The notes under the pieces were generated by a model. That model saw nothing but the letters and a program-made list of their open reading frames with translations, was not told the origin of the DNA and did not search any database. Positions 1-10,976 of a stretch of 64,000 nt of DNA are shown here, piece by piece; within the stretch, counting starts at the first letter, position 1, and the number at the start of each line of letters is the position of its first letter. The stretch is from Vitrella brassicaformis (Eukaryota; Sar; Vitrellaceae), in contig CDMY01000212.1 in the NCBI GenBank assembly GCA_001179505.1, forward strand, positions 16,597 to 80,596, written 5' to 3'. The position numbers were made by a program, and so were the translations under genes.

Positions 1-859
1 AACCGTACCAAGATCGGCAAGCCGAGATGGTCAATCGACATGCACGCCGGCGCAGGCCGCCAAAAAGGAAGCTGGAGGACGACGTGGCTGACGGCTCAGA
101 TGGCGATGATGCAGCAGCCATGGCAGCCTCGGCACACCAGCCAGCGCAGCAGCCCAAGGGCAGACCCAAGAACAGACCGAAGAGCAAAGCGAAGGGCAGA
201 GCGAAGGGAAAGGCGAAAACCAAGGCCGCCAACAGCAAAGCCAAGACCAAGGGCGGCGGCGGGCGGGCAGCAGCGGCGCAAGAAGCGTGATGATGATGAG
301 GGTGAGGGAGAGGCCAAGGGCGAGGAGCAGCACGGTGACGCCAATGGGCTCCAGCAATACGCCGACCAGGCCAAGGAGGCCGAGGTGTCCGCGATCGCAG
401 ACGAGGCCGAGCAGGCAGCAGCAAAGCAGAAGGCGCGTGCCGATGCAGTCGAGAAGAAGGAAGCAAAGAAGAAGCTGCGGGCCGAACACAAGCAAAAGGT
501 ACCTACAGGCAGGCAGAAATGGGATAGAACATGCATCTCTCACTGCCGCTTTCTCTCTGTGAGTGGTGTGTGTGTGTGTGTGTGTGGTGTGTGTGAAGAT
601 GAGGAGGCCGACACCAATGCCGCTGTTGATAAAGGTAGGTGAGCAGCACGAGCAGCAGATACCACCACACGCCACGTTGCTCGTGCTGCTCCTTCCACTT
701 GTTGTTGGTGATGCGCAGGCCGCCATGAGGGCAATGGCGGCCGTCGAGCGCTACGTGAGTGCCCACTGCTCGTTACGGCTTCAGAAAGCACTCGCACGAC
801 TGAAGAAAGGCGTCAGAACGGGGGCACAACAAAAGGGACACCTCAAGCGTGCTCCGTGA
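1..859 (+). CDS. Lys/Ala-rich basic protein, 3' part of a gene cut by the window edge
   Basis: The 5' end lies outside the window. Frame 27-289 is rich in KAK/KGK and Pro-Lys repeats. At about 245-290 the sensible reading moves to the frame starting at 40, which runs to 498 with acidic then Lys/Ala-rich helical sequence (key stretch EKKEAKKKLRAEHKQK). This suggests either a 1-base assembly slip in a GGC/GGG run or an unseen splice. Likely later exons are 599-634 (after a TG-repeat intron) and 719-859, ending KGHLKRAP-stop. No domain is recognisable; the composition suggests a nuclear or nucleolar protein. Exon 2 is weak, because a second frame of it is acidic and also plausible. Confidence 0.4.
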
Positions 860-1296
860 CTGAGTTTGAGTGAGTGAGTCAGTCGTGCTGCCATACCTCA
901 TCTAGGCAGATCTGTCGTTCATGGCTCTGCACCGTTGGTGCGTGACTGTCCATCCATACATCTACTTTTTTGGTGAGTTCGGCGCTAGTTTGCCTCACAG
1001 GAAGGCCACCATCTGCCGCTGGCATCCTCAAAAGTGACTGAAAGGCTCCAGAAATCACCCTCACGAAGGATGGCAACCTTTTCCGTAAATCCATATCATC
1101 CATCGTTTTTCGTCGTTTTAGAGTCGCTCGAGCGGGGAAAAAAGAGTCAATGTGATGGAGGGTGGCTCTGGTGAGTCATTCACGGCGAGAAACCCCGCAG
1201 AAAACAAGCAGCAGATAAAGCAATCATTGCCTTGTTCGCATAAACCCATCAAATCCATAAAGCAATCACCCCAGTACTGATTGCCTTATGCGATAC
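860..1296. other. No gene seen
   Basis: This stretch lies between the Lys-rich gene and the end of the protease ORF. Short direct repeats of 'gcaatca' and 'gcctta/gccttg' occur at 1220-1290. A 74-codon minus ORF (879-1103) has no family features and no typical reverse transcriptase motif, so I do not call it a pol remnant. Confidence 0.4.
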
Positions 1297-2100
1297 TTAC
1301 TGTATCACACTGAGGTCAGCACCCGTATCAACAAGCACCTCAGATAATACCCCATTCACCCTCATCAGCACATATGTCTGCCAGCGTACAGTTCGCAAAA
1401 GCTCACTGTGGTTCTCCTCCTGCTTCTGTGCATCTGTAGGAGCCCTATTGCTTCCACCACAGACTGCATTGACATACGCAGAGACTCCCTGACCATCCTC
1501 TCTCTTATCAGCCACTGGTGGGCCCAGTGCTGCTACACCGACGGCATGCGAAGAAGAAGGCGTCCCCTCTCTTCGCCCACCGTAATCGATGACATCCGAG
1601 GAAGAAGGCGTCCCCTCTTCTCGTCTGCCGCCATCGGGGTTTTTGGCGGAGCTAGCCCCGACCAGCTCCAGCCCTTCGTCAGTTGTCTCGGTGGATGCCC
1701 ACTCACCACCGGCAGTATCCGAGTCGTAGCCCTTATGTGAGACTCGCGCCAACCGACTGTCATTACCAGTGTCCGCTGATGCACCAGGGCGTGCCGTCAT
1801 GCACTGTCGCTTCGCCGATGCACCCCAAGGACCTACCGACCTGGACTGCAAGTTCTCGCCCAGTCCGCATCTGTCTGCGTCCCCCAGGCAATCCCTTGGC
1901 CCAGCCGCCGGGACAAAATTGTGGTCAGTATCTCTCGTATCGACAGCTATATTGGAATGGGGTTCCCTCTGTGCCTGCACACTCAGAGCGTCAGCCGAGC
2001 CTGTCTCCTTCAAAAATGATCTCTTCATCAAAGAATGCGCATGTAGGGCGTCGTGTGCCGATGCTGTGTCCTCTCGCCCGCCCTGAAGCGGAGGACTCAT
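1297..2100 (-). CDS. Retropepsin-start ORF in the -1 frame of Gag
   Basis: This 267-codon ORF overlaps the Gag stop by ATGA and lies in the -1 frame. Its first two thirds are low complexity, with an internal duplication (GGRREEGTPSSSD and GGRREGTPSSSH, about 1550-1640). Its last residues carry the aspartic protease entry VLVDTGADLSVI (catalytic DTGA), and it stops two codons later. Retropepsins need about 80 more residues, so as read the protease is cut off. The stop TAA lies inside a donor-like GTAAGTAT (1292-1299), so splicing onward cannot be excluded, but I found no convincing next exon. It is expressed only if ribosomes shift frame or reinitiate. Confidence 0.7.
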   Translation of the reverse strand: MSPPLQGGREDTASAHDALHAHSLMKRSFLKETGSADALSVQAQREPHSNIAVDTRDTDHNFVPAAGPRDCLGDADRCGLGENLQSRSVGPWGASAKRQCMTARPGASADTGNDSRLARVSHKGYDSDTAGGEWASTETTDEGLELVGASSAKNPDGGRREEGTPSSSDVIDYGGRREGTPSSSHAVGVAALGPPVADKREDGQGVSAYVNAVCGGSNRAPTDAQKQEENHSELLRTVRWQTYVLMRVNGVLSEVLVDTGADLSVIQ

Positions 2101-2109
2101 CCGTTTCCC
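2045..2109 (-). promoter_or_regulatory. -1 programmed ribosomal frameshift signal
   Basis: The slippery heptamer GGGAAAC occupies 2109-2103 in the correct Gag frame (CTG GGA AAC). A 6-base spacer follows. Stem 1 pairs 2096-2088 with 2077-2068, giving 9 bp with one bulged A. The stem-1 loop bases AGGGCG (2084-2079) can pair with CGCCCT (2050-2045), which would close an H-type pseudoknot. After the slip the frame reads directly into the protease ORF. All three parts of the classical signal (X XXY YYZ, spacer, downstream structure) are visible. Confidence 0.75.
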
Positions 2110-3434
2110 AGCTGCGGGAGGTCAGGAGCAGGGAGCGCTTTAGCTTGAACAGTGTTTGCCCCTGTTAGTGTCGCTCCTCGCATTTGCTCAGGGGAAGGTG
2201 TCCATCCCTTCGGTCGCTTTCTACATCGGGCCCACTTGTGTCCATAGATGCCGCAGTAGAGACATCTGCCTGGGAACTTTCCTGCCCACCTATTAGTCCT
2301 CTTGTCTGGGTCTTGTGTCTCTGCTCTCTCTTGTCTTCTGTGTCTGCCCGACGCATCGCGTTGCCCCTTCAGGTCGGCCACTTCCGCCTTGAGCTCATTA
2401 ATGGATGCAGTGAGAGAGTCCCGGCTCTCTGTCTCTTTCTGCTTGTCAATGCCATCTGCAGGTCTCCCACCGACCGCACCGATCTCAAATCGTGCACGTT
2501 TCGACGGTCTTGTCCTCTCGGCATCGCTCTCGCCATCGTCGTCACCGTGGCCATTGCCGCGCTTGCGTGTCCGCAACAGCCATACCTCGGCACTCAGCCC
2601 GAGCTCCTTCACGGCGCTGAATGTGTGGGGGTCGTCGTCTTTGCGGTATATTTCGTCTTTCAGTCTAGGTAGCAGGCCATCGATGAATAACTCGACTGCC
2701 TCTCTTTCCGATTTCTGCGTCCGTGCCTTCTGGTAGATGTCGTTGAACTCATTGAACGCATCTTGGAACGATTGATCGGGCTTCTGTTGCCATGTCTTCA
2801 TTTGCTCAGCTACGGCGATTGTCTGCGCCTGTTTCTGGCCAAACTCTTGAGCCAAGAAGTCCAAGAGCGTCTCCAGCTGTACGGCTTGGCTGTTGTCTCC
2901 CCATCCTGCCTGTGTGCTCATCCATCGAGTGACGCGAGTGCGTGCAGTGCCCCGTAAGGCGCTCATGATGTATGGAAGTATCTGGCCTCCTTTCAGATGG
3001 TACATGTTCTCAGCCGCCCTGACTTCAGCAATGAATGCCTCCACAGTATGCTCTGCGCCTCCATCGAACGACTGGATGGACACCGATGGTTTCTGTAGGC
3101 CGTTTGGTATATTCCAGGCATCTGGCTTCGACGGCAGCTCACTCAACTCTGCCTGCGACTGCGTCTGGCTTGAATGTGAGCTGCTTGCTTCGTGTGTCAG
3201 TGCAGGTCCTTCATCTGGCAGCACCACGATGTCGGTGGTGTCGCCACTGCGATTGTATGTTGGTGAGACATCAGCGTCTCTTTCACGCCTTGCATTCGCC
3301 ACACGCCGTGGCTGTCTCTTCATGGCTTTCTTGCCACGCTTCAGCACCTGCAGCGCACGCTTTCGTGTCAATCCGCTCTCCGCCCGTGCGGGAGGTGCTG
3401 ATTCCGTGCTCAGACCGCTTCGTGTCCTCGCCAT
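2097..3434 (-). CDS. Ty3/gypsy-like Gag protein
   Basis: An intact 445-residue ORF starting at ATG 3434. It has a basic N-terminus, then a capsid-like retrotransposon Gag region (about residues 120-300, with the usual SIQSFDGG entry and repeated Trp/Gln-rich helices), a short coiled-coil (TASINELKAEVADLKGQ), and one CX2CX4HX4C zinc knuckle at about residues 391-404 (CLYCGIYGHKWARC). Such proteins form the particle of LTR retrotransposons and bind RNA through the knuckle. The ORF ends CTG GGA AAC GGA TGA and its stop overlaps the ATG of the next ORF. I see no LTRs and no reverse transcriptase or integrase nearby, so the element is incomplete or domesticated. Confidence 0.85.
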   Translation of the reverse strand: MARTRSGLSTESAPPARAESGLTRKRALQVLKRGKKAMKRQPRRVANARRERDADVSPTYNRSGDTTDIVVLPDEGPALTHEASSSHSSQTQSQAELSELPSKPDAWNIPNGLQKPSVSIQSFDGGAEHTVEAFIAEVRAAENMYHLKGGQILPYIMSALRGTARTRVTRWMSTQAGWGDNSQAVQLETLLDFLAQEFGQKQAQTIAVAEQMKTWQQKPDQSFQDAFNEFNDIYQKARTQKSEREAVELFIDGLLPRLKDEIYRKDDDPHTFSAVKELGLSAEVWLLRTRKRGNGHGDDDGESDAERTRPSKRARFEIGAVGGRPADGIDKQKETESRDSLTASINELKAEVADLKGQRDASGRHRRQERAETQDPDKRTNRWAGKFPGRCLYCGIYGHKWARCRKRPKGWTPSPEQMRGATLTGANTVQAKALPAPDLPQLGNG

Positions 3435-4716
3435 GATAGTGTCTCAAGTGTCACTTCACGGACTTCTCCGAGTTGCTTCACGGCAGATGCACCAGAGAAT
3501 GCTCGCCGCCTGTGTATGAGCTGTCTTTGAGACGAGCTGTGCCTAGTGGAGAACGATATGTGAAGTGATTGTCCGTTGGTTGACGATTTGGAGACACGAA
3601 GAAGAGGCTTTCACTTGTAACACACGGAGGTCTGTCCACACGCTACGCACACAGTGTCACGCACAAGAACACGCACGCTATGTCAATCACAGTATCAGTG
3701 AGGCGCGTCGGCAGCCACGCAGAATTCGAATCGACTCTCTCTCTCGTCTTGAGAGTCGCCAGGGAAGGTCGTTTGGAACGACGGGAGAGAGAGGTGAGAG
3801 GCAAGATCACTATCAGATATCGCCCGGGATTACTGGGATGGCCACCAATCGTGGTGGGAACAACAAAGAAAGGCTAGAATGATCACCGGAAGGGAAAACA
3901 AACGAAAGAACGCTCGTTTGTTGTAGATTGGTTAGTTCGTAGCCGAAAATCTGCTGAGCTCGCTCGATCTCCCTAGCAGCTCGCAAATGAGCGATGTGGA
4001 AATTCACATCGCCTTTTTGGCGAGCTTTTCCTTCCGTTTCTCCCCGCCCTAAGCACTGTGCGTACATGTGGGAGGATGGCTCGGGAGAGCCGTGTCCTTC
4101 CACTTTTATGCCAAACGCACCAACGAGGAAGCAACAGTGGCAGGAAGGCCGCGCACTGATGGATGGAACGACAATGGCGGCCCAGAGTCTTCCCTCCCTT
4201 CATCAGCGCAGCGGTATACATCTCGACATGCGCTCGGAAACCCCTTGATTCACTCCCATACTATTGATTGATACCAACTCATGCACCCTGCAACACGGCA
4301 CAACTGATGCACGTAGAGATCTCATGCAAGCGACATCAGCGACGCACACAGCCAGATGGTCGTCATGTGGAAGGCACGATGCCTCCTTGTTTGCCCTTGT
4401 TTACCTGGCTTTGCCATTCTTTGCCATCGGGCAAGCGAGTGGGCCGTTTACCAAAAGCCTTCTTAACTTCGAGTGCGCAGCCACTTGAGGGTGTTCTTAC
4501 ATCTAGAGTGCGCAGCCACTTGACCGTGTTCGTATCCCCAGGAAGTTACGACCGAAGTCGCCTGATTCTTATGTAATGGATGTAATGGTAGGAGAGGAGG
4601 GGTAAGGGTGGATTTATTGCCTGCAGCAGACAGGCACGCACAAAGCACCACAGGCACGGGATGGATGAAAGCCTTCTTAAGGCCTGCCAACCATTGTCTT
4701 TTGCTTAGTCGTATTC
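3435..4716. other. Gene-free stretch with short inverted and direct repeats
   Basis: I see no convincing gene. Small hairpins include acaaacga/tcgtttgt near 3897-3922 and gcgatgtg/cacatcgc near 3991-4012, the second followed by a T run. An 18-base direct repeat (gagtgcgcagccacttga) occurs at about 4471 and 4506. No LTR-like pair with the far side of the gag element was found. Confidence 0.4.
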
Positions 4717-5133
4717 TGGTCGACACCGACCAATGCGAAGGCGAGGCGCGAAGCGCCGAGCCGAGCATCGACTAGCCACCCTTGACTGTCAATTGCCAAT
4801 GTGGAGGGCACCGTTGACTGTTCTGCGACGGTTCCATCACTCACAGTCACCCCACTCCTCCGTGCATGCAGGGCCTCAACTAGTCTTTGATATACATGAT
4901 CCATCAGTTGGTCATGGGTGTCGTAGCTTGGCAGTCTGACAAAGGGTGGCTGTATCGCAGCTGCTGCGCCATCTTCAGTATCGTCCGAATCTCTCAAGTC
5001 GAGCGACTGTGGGGTTGGCGGGCGTCTCTTCCCACAAAGGTTCACAGTGGTTCGCAGCCAGCCAAAACGAGGGGGCATCAAAACCTCGGCTAGTGCAGCC
5101 GGATTCAGGTTTTGACGTTCACAGGGTCAAGTA
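4717..5133 (-). repeat. Dispersed ORF-bearing repeat, copy 1
   Basis: About 420 bp aligned in inverted orientation with 14766-15217. On this strand it reads from ATG 5078 as a 134-residue ORF (PPRFGWLRT, then RDSDDTEDGAAAAIQ, then YQRLVEALHARRSGVTVSD). Differences from copy 2 include in-frame insertions and deletions of whole codons, which suggests past coding constraint. I do not recognise the protein. It reads away from the glycosyltransferase block that begins at 5296. Confidence 0.7.
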
Positions 5134-5295
5134 CAGGGTTCCCGGTCGGTGGTGAAACTGAGGAACAACGGATGATGTAGCCCTCAACGGAATCATTCTA
5201 TTCAATTCCTGGGTGGAAACTCGCTAACGGTATTTGTATTATTATTTGGGAGGAGGGCACGTCTCATATGTCCGTTTTTTCTGTATGTATATTGT

Positions 5296-7717
5296 ATGTA
5301 TATGCGGGTCGGCTTTTCATCACTGACCTGGTTCTCCGTCTTCCTGGTGTCCCTCAGCTTATGGTTCAATTTGTGGGGCGGACCTTCCACCAGCAACAAC
5401 AGAAAGTTCATCACGGATGCCCTGATGCACCTTCGGATGAGAGCACAAGAGAAGGCGAGCATCACCAGGTTTCTTTCAAGTGGACAAGACGATAGCGCCT
5501 TCGCTGATCTGAGGGCGTTCGAGGCCGATCTCGAGGTGCCCTTCTTTATATTGGACACACCTGCGCTGGTGGAGCTTCATCGTATGTGCCAGGAGACTGC
5601 ACAGAGCATTCTCAACGGCGACTGGCCTTCTGAGCTTGTTCTGGATGACAAGAAGAACATCAACGAGGTGTACTGGCTCCATCAATTGTGGACCGACCCC
5701 TGGCGGACACGCGACCCAGACAAAGCTCTCATCTTCGTCTTGCCTGTGTATCCAGGTGGGCACTGCATCGCAGATGGATCGCTGATAACACACGTAGGTG
5801 TGTATGGAGTGTGGGCAGTGCTGTTGCTGGGGAGGGCGTGTGGGGAGAAGGATCGGAAGAAGGTCCACAAGCTGGGTGCACAGGCAGTTAAGGAGGTGAG
5901 AGAAAGCGTTCTTGTTAGAGGTGTCTTATTCGATGTCGGCCTTCGATTCAGGTGACCCAGCTGCCTGCCTGGCACAGGAATGGCGGCGTTGATCACGTGA
6001 TGGTGGTGAGTATGCCGATGCATCAACCGCTGTATTCGTGTGATCATTTAATCAGGCGACTGACTGGCAGTTCAAGGTGCCTGGCGGCTTCCAGAGGGCG
6101 CTGGGCAAGACCTTCGCTAACTTTGCCAGGAACGTCACATGGGGGCGACACGTCACCGACAACCGTTCGTGCGGATAAAGAGAGGATCAGACTCTAGTGA
6201 TGCAATGCTCGAGTGTCCGCTGCTTCTCAGATAGAGGCCTCTTCGGCTGCGCCGTCACCATTCCCCATACGTACACATCCGTACATACCAGTCTGCGAGC
6301 ACCATGTGTGTATCTGCCTGTCCGTGTGGCTGTGTGGGTCTGCAGGTCGTCGATGACGGCGCTACAGCCTGCCTACCAGCCCTTTGAAAAGGAGAGTCTG
6401 CTGGAGAGGGGTCTGATCGACGCCGCGGATGTGTTCGAGGATGACAGGCTTGATGTTGCATTCGACCCGCCCTCGCGGCTCGACTGGTTTGCCAGAGACT
6501 ACACCATGTTCTTCCAAGGTAGCTCCCCTCACGTATTTGCAAACGTGCTTTTCTGATCAAGGCAGTTTGCATACAAATATGCTCAACATACGCCACACAC
6601 ACATGATGTCTGCATGTGTGAGTGTGTCCAGGTACAGTTGATGGCATGCGGCCGTTCAGAATACTGGCACTGAAGCAGTTGGCGGGCTGGCACCACCGTC
6701 CAGCCTCATGTCACGACTGCACACCCGCCAACAATGTTTTCGTCTCCACCACCAACGTGGCTGGTGTCGAGCGGAAAGGGAAAATGCCAGATTGCCCGCG
6801 CGAACAGAAGAAGCTGCGCGTTCAGAGGGTCGTTCAGAGGGTCGAAATGGGCAAGTTCGAGGGGTGTCGCGCCCCTTCCGACCAGAAGAAGCGACATCCG
6901 CTCTACGCGGAGGCATCATTCATGCATCGGCTTGCAAATTCCAAAGTAAACCTCTGCTTCCGCGGGACAGATGTGACGAGTTCGAGGAATGTGGACGGCT
7001 TCTGGACGGGGACGCTCAACGTGCTGATTACCGAAGTGGAAGACATGTATAAGTACGCCATAGCGTTTCAATGCGAGATACCGTGGAGGTGACCACTTTA
7101 GCATCAAACCAAAGACACGCACTCGCACACGTCATGCAGCAGCTGCATGATTATTCTGCATGGGAGGAGAATGAGGCAGAGACATGTCTGTCGCGTGTGT
7201 GTACGTGTGCAGGAACTTCACATATGCCATCGAGGGCTCTGCGTTCAAGGAGGATCCGCGAAGAGCACTTAGGCCTGTCTTAGACGAGCTGTTTCTGCAC
7301 CCTGCGTCCATCCGTGAGAAGCTTCGACTGATGGAGTACTACAGTAGGAAAGTGCTGTGGAACGCACCCAACAGCACAGCGGCCAGGAGCACGCTGCGCG
7401 CCATGACGCGACAGTGCCTCACTGACGAGATGAAAATGGAATGGCTGCAGCGAACACACATAGAAGATGGTGAGTGGTCTGACCTGATTCACGGTATGAG
7501 GTGTGTGTGCGTGGGTTGGATGGATGCAGGTGGTGATCGATATGGCGATCATCCACTCTTCTCTCGCTGCGCCTTCCCGGACACCTCAGCGACGCGCGAG
7601 GAGCAGAGAGAGCCGTGCGTCAGCTGCTGGGTTGGCTACAAGACACCCACCAAGAAGCCGCCCTCCACAGCCGACGAACACCACACCACCAGTGCACAAC
7701 TGGAGGTGCAGATGTGA
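5296..7717 (+). CDS. Exostosin-like GT47 glycosyltransferase
   Basis: Seven exons: 5296-5895, 5952-6005, 6056-6168, 6346-6518, 6632-7088, 7213-7469 and 7530-7717. All phases agree and give 613 residues. A hydrophobic segment right after the start (FSSLTWFSVFLVSLSLWF) is a type II signal anchor, so the enzyme should be a Golgi lumenal protein. GT47 features are seen in order: HRNGGVDHVMV, TDWQFKVPGGF with NFARNVTWG, the FFQGTVDG strand, LANSKVNLCFRG, then the DGFWTGTLNVLITE and FQCEIPW block that binds nucleotide sugar in exostosins. Family members add GlcA, GlcNAc, Xyl, Ara or Gal to polysaccharides; the sugar used here cannot be told. The last intron (7470-7529, 60 bases) keeps frame without a stop, so its retention would add 20 residues. 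An alternative start is ATG 5302. Confidence 0.85.
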
Positions 7718-8184
7718 CTCGCTTGTGGATGGGGCTGCTTGGCCGTCATCAGTTTTGGCATGGAAATACTAATCAATGCCACACACGGCTCAAGGGCCGA
7801 GTGACCGGGCCTCTCTGGGCCAAAACACAATCCATAGATGCAAGCGGCGCCCCCAAGTAAAGGAAATACCAGGGCAAATGCGAAAGGGAGAGGAGGTAGG
7901 ATGAGCCCGCTGCTGTCGAGGCCGGTGAAGCCAGACAACATAAGTTACAATGAATGACCCAGCAACCAGTCAACATATCAACAGCTCCCGTCATAACACA
8001 GTAAGACGCATGATATTTGACCTGTTTTTACGCGTACAAGCTGTGAGAAAAATGAGATCGCTTGCTCACGTTTTGCAGATGGACTAGGTGCTTCCTTTCC
8101 GTTTCCTTTTCTCAAATTCTGCAAAAAATTTATATGGGAATTGCCTCCCCCTAAATTCCCTCCCCCTTTGTATGTTCTTAATTG
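7718..8184. other. Intergenic, convergent 3' ends
   Basis: This separates the GT47 gene (+) from the 3' end of the GT14-like gene (-). It is AT-richer than its surroundings around 8100-8180. No gene is seen. Confidence 0.5.
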
Positions 8185-9583
8185 TTAGAAACGACTGTAG
8201 TTCTTAATAAGGGGTACCAAGAGCTCATCAACCCTGCCGACATTGTTCCCGTCCTCGTCAACTACAATGGCATTCGACTTGACCTTTCTAAAGAACAGGG
8301 GGTGTCTGCTGCTAATCAATTCCGCCAACTTGGTGAGTTTTAGCTTATGGAAACACAGTGGCCCCAGTGGTGAGCAACGCCGAGCGCTCCCGTAGCCGCA
8401 GGCATCTCTTGAGCCTTTCCAGCAGAGGCGGGTATCGCAGAATTCTTCTTGGATGTCTGGATCAAGCTGTCCAACGTGGTCAGTGCGGAGGCCGCCGTTT
8501 ACCTGTAATGCATGAACATGTGAGGACGCCTCTGACCGTGAAACATAGCTGCCTACTTGTCTCCATATCTCTCGGTTGCCAAGTGTACGGCGAAGAACAT
8601 GGTGTGGAAACCATTCATCGGACATTCCTGTCATCTTGCCGGATCGGCGTCGTGGCGCACGGTGAGAACGTGTACGATCAAGGCCCTGTGCGGCCACAAT
8701 TGTCGCATGATATCGATTGTAGATTCGCCACTGCATGTGCTTGACATCTACACACAAAAATGACGGGAGATATTGCTGCACTTCCTTTCCGCCTGTAAGA
8801 TACCATATCCATCCCTTTCCGCATCTTGACACGTCAGGTTCTGGCTCCCTGCTTCGTCTGCCACTTCTCGGTCGGGTTCCATCTCCCACAGTCGACGTGG
8901 ATTGTAGCTGAGTACAGCATAAAACGTAAACCCGACTGGCTACACGTCTATCCTTCATACCAGAATCTGGATGTCGGCAGACCACTTTCGCTCACTCGAT
9001 GCTCAAACAAAACGTCATACAACACGTCAGGATGAGCCAGCGGGATGTGCGAAACACTCAACAGTGCCATCATTTGGTTGCACGGGTCATTCAGAGAGGC
9101 TTCCCACAACGAATTCTCGGCCGCAATGAATTCGCCATATTTCATCCGAGCCGGTTTGGCGTGTTTGGTTCGCTTTGACGCAGTCACTCCACTCACATTG
9201 TGATGCAAATGGACGTATACAGCGAACCGTTGCCTGTCGCTGGCCAGGGCGAGCCACTCCTCCCACAAAGGAGCGAAAGGCTCCTTGTCCTTTACAAGAA
9301 ATAGTAGAGCAACTTTTGGTGGCCCATTACAATCGCTGCAGCCTCCGATAGCAGCTGGCTTGCTTGATTTCCTCACACAATAAAATTGCAAAGGCGAATC
9401 TGTTGTCTTGAGGGGCACAAAATGCCTTTCTCTAAACTCCTCCAGCTGAGATTGTAGCTGACAGTCCCGATCCCTCTTCGACAACAGGAATCGGTGGTCG
9501 AAGTCGGAGTCGAGGAAGACCAGACACCCTGGCAACGCCAGGACCAGCGCTGAAGCCGTCAGCGCGAGAAGGGATAACCTCAT
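8185..9583 (-). CDS. GT14-like (core-2/I-branching, xylosyltransferase-type) glycosyltransferase
   Basis: Four exons, 9583-8961, 8907-8804, 8747-8557 and 8502-8185, give 411 residues with consistent phases. ATG 9583 is chosen because it begins a signal anchor (MRLSLLALTASALVLALPG). GT14 hallmarks in order: PPKVALLFLVKDKEPFAPLW (the usual entry strand), FAVYVHLHHN, a conserved IPLAHPDVLYDVLF helix after the Asn/Ser-rich loop, MQWRIYNRYHATIV (the SQW..L.R.HA block), and SDEWFPHHVLRRTLG (the DE.YF.T acceptor/catalytic block). The C-terminus holds PLFFRKV, as in FARKF endings. The family includes GlcNAc-branching enzymes, plant glucuronosyltransferases and animal peptide O-xylosyltransferases; the specificity is open. 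It is divergent from the GT43 gene, with about 130 bp between start codons. Confidence 0.75.
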
Positions 9584-9716
9584 GACAGCTATACACACGT
9601 AAGCTACACACAATTTGCGTTCACACAATATGCGTTACACACAAGATACAAGTAACAACTTACAATTTGCGTTCACCCCTTGCTTGCGTACTAATCGGAA
9701 CCGGGCACTGCCCCCA

Positions 9717-10976
9717 ATGGGTTATGTCATTCCTGCAATTCTGCTGGTGGTTTTTATCTTGTGGCATAAACTGGACAGCGTCAGCCTTCTCCTGAACGGC
9801 ACCAAGCACCCCAGCTTACGGCGGAGTCAGCGTGGGGCTGAAGTGCTATGCAGCCCGACAAATTCATTGACGGGCCACACCTTTCGTGAGTCAGCGTCAC
9901 CCTCCCTCTTCCCAAGCAGCCGATGGGTACCTGGGCTGCGGTGGGTGTTTGTCGTGACGCCGACGTACAGACGTGTGACGCAGCGTCTTGACCTTACGCG
10001 GCTTTTCAATACATTCGCTCTGTTCGCTAACGTGCACGTGATAGTTGTGGAAGACAGCCTCAACAGAACGGCCAAGGTTGACAACATATTGGGGAGCAGC
10101 CTCCTACTGCATTGGTCACACAGGTGAGTGCCACGTGGCATGACCTCCCATGGTGGAATACGTTTGGGAGGCTTCGCTGGGTCCCTCGCTGTCCAGGTAT
10201 ATCAAAAGTTCTCGTAGATTGAAAGTCAGGGGGAGCGAGCAGAGGAATGAGGGCATTCGCGCGATACGAGAAATCGTGTTCGGTGAGGCGGACGCAGAGC
10301 TCAGGAACGCATATGAGGTAAACTGAAGTTAAGACTTCAACAGCCGTCGTGTCTCTTCCTAACTTTCAGGATGCCGTCGTGTATTTTGCTGATGACGACA
10401 ACGCATATGACGTTCGGATCCTGGACGAACTGCGGAAGGTCCGTAATGTTGGCACCTGGCCGGTTGCGCTCTCGGGGCGTAAGATCGCCGAGAGATGCGA
10501 AGTCGACACGTCAACGGGAAGGATCAAAGGCTATAACTCTGCCCTGGTGGGTGTCAACTCGAGAGCCAGAAAGAGGAGGTGCTGGAGCGATAATGCTCAT
10601 CTCTCTTCGATGTATGTGCGGTGTGTGCGTGTGTGAGTGGGTAAAGAAATGGCGTCCGTATCCGATTGACACTGCAGGGTATGGCCTGCACGTGAGGTAC
10701 TTCCTCAAACACGAGCCGCCATTGATGTTCAACCCCCTTAGCAAGATCTACCACCTCGAAAGCGACTTCCTGAAGATGACGAATATCAGCAAATACGATT
10801 TTGAGCCACTCGCGGACAATTGCACAAAGGTACTTGGACAGCTTATGCAGAGGCTACACACTCAAGTGCATGTCAACTTGCTACGCCGCCAGGTGTACAC
10901 CTGGCACGTGTCTTCGGACATAAAGTGGGGTAGGAAGAAGCCGCCGCTAGACTTCGACGTGGAGCTTGACATCTAG
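9717..10976 (+). CDS. GT43 beta-1,3-glucuronyltransferase/xylosyltransferase-like protein
   Basis: Five exons: 9717-10123, 10197-10317, 10370-10550, 10678-10829 and 10893-10976 (314 residues). The end of exon 3 was set at 10550, not 10546, because only that keeps frame into GYGLHVRYFL. The start at 9717 opens a signal anchor (GYVIPAILLVVFILWH). GT43 marks are clear: VVTPTYRR.TQRLDLTRL near the start of the catalytic domain, VHVIVVEDS, the metal-binding DDD in VVYFADDDNAYDVRIL, and the C-terminal LESDFLKM..., LADNCTKVYTWH block. Animal members add the GlcA that finishes the proteoglycan linker, and plant IRX9/IRX14 act in xylan synthesis. Its neighbours support a cell-surface glycan role in the Golgi. 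Confidence 0.87.
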
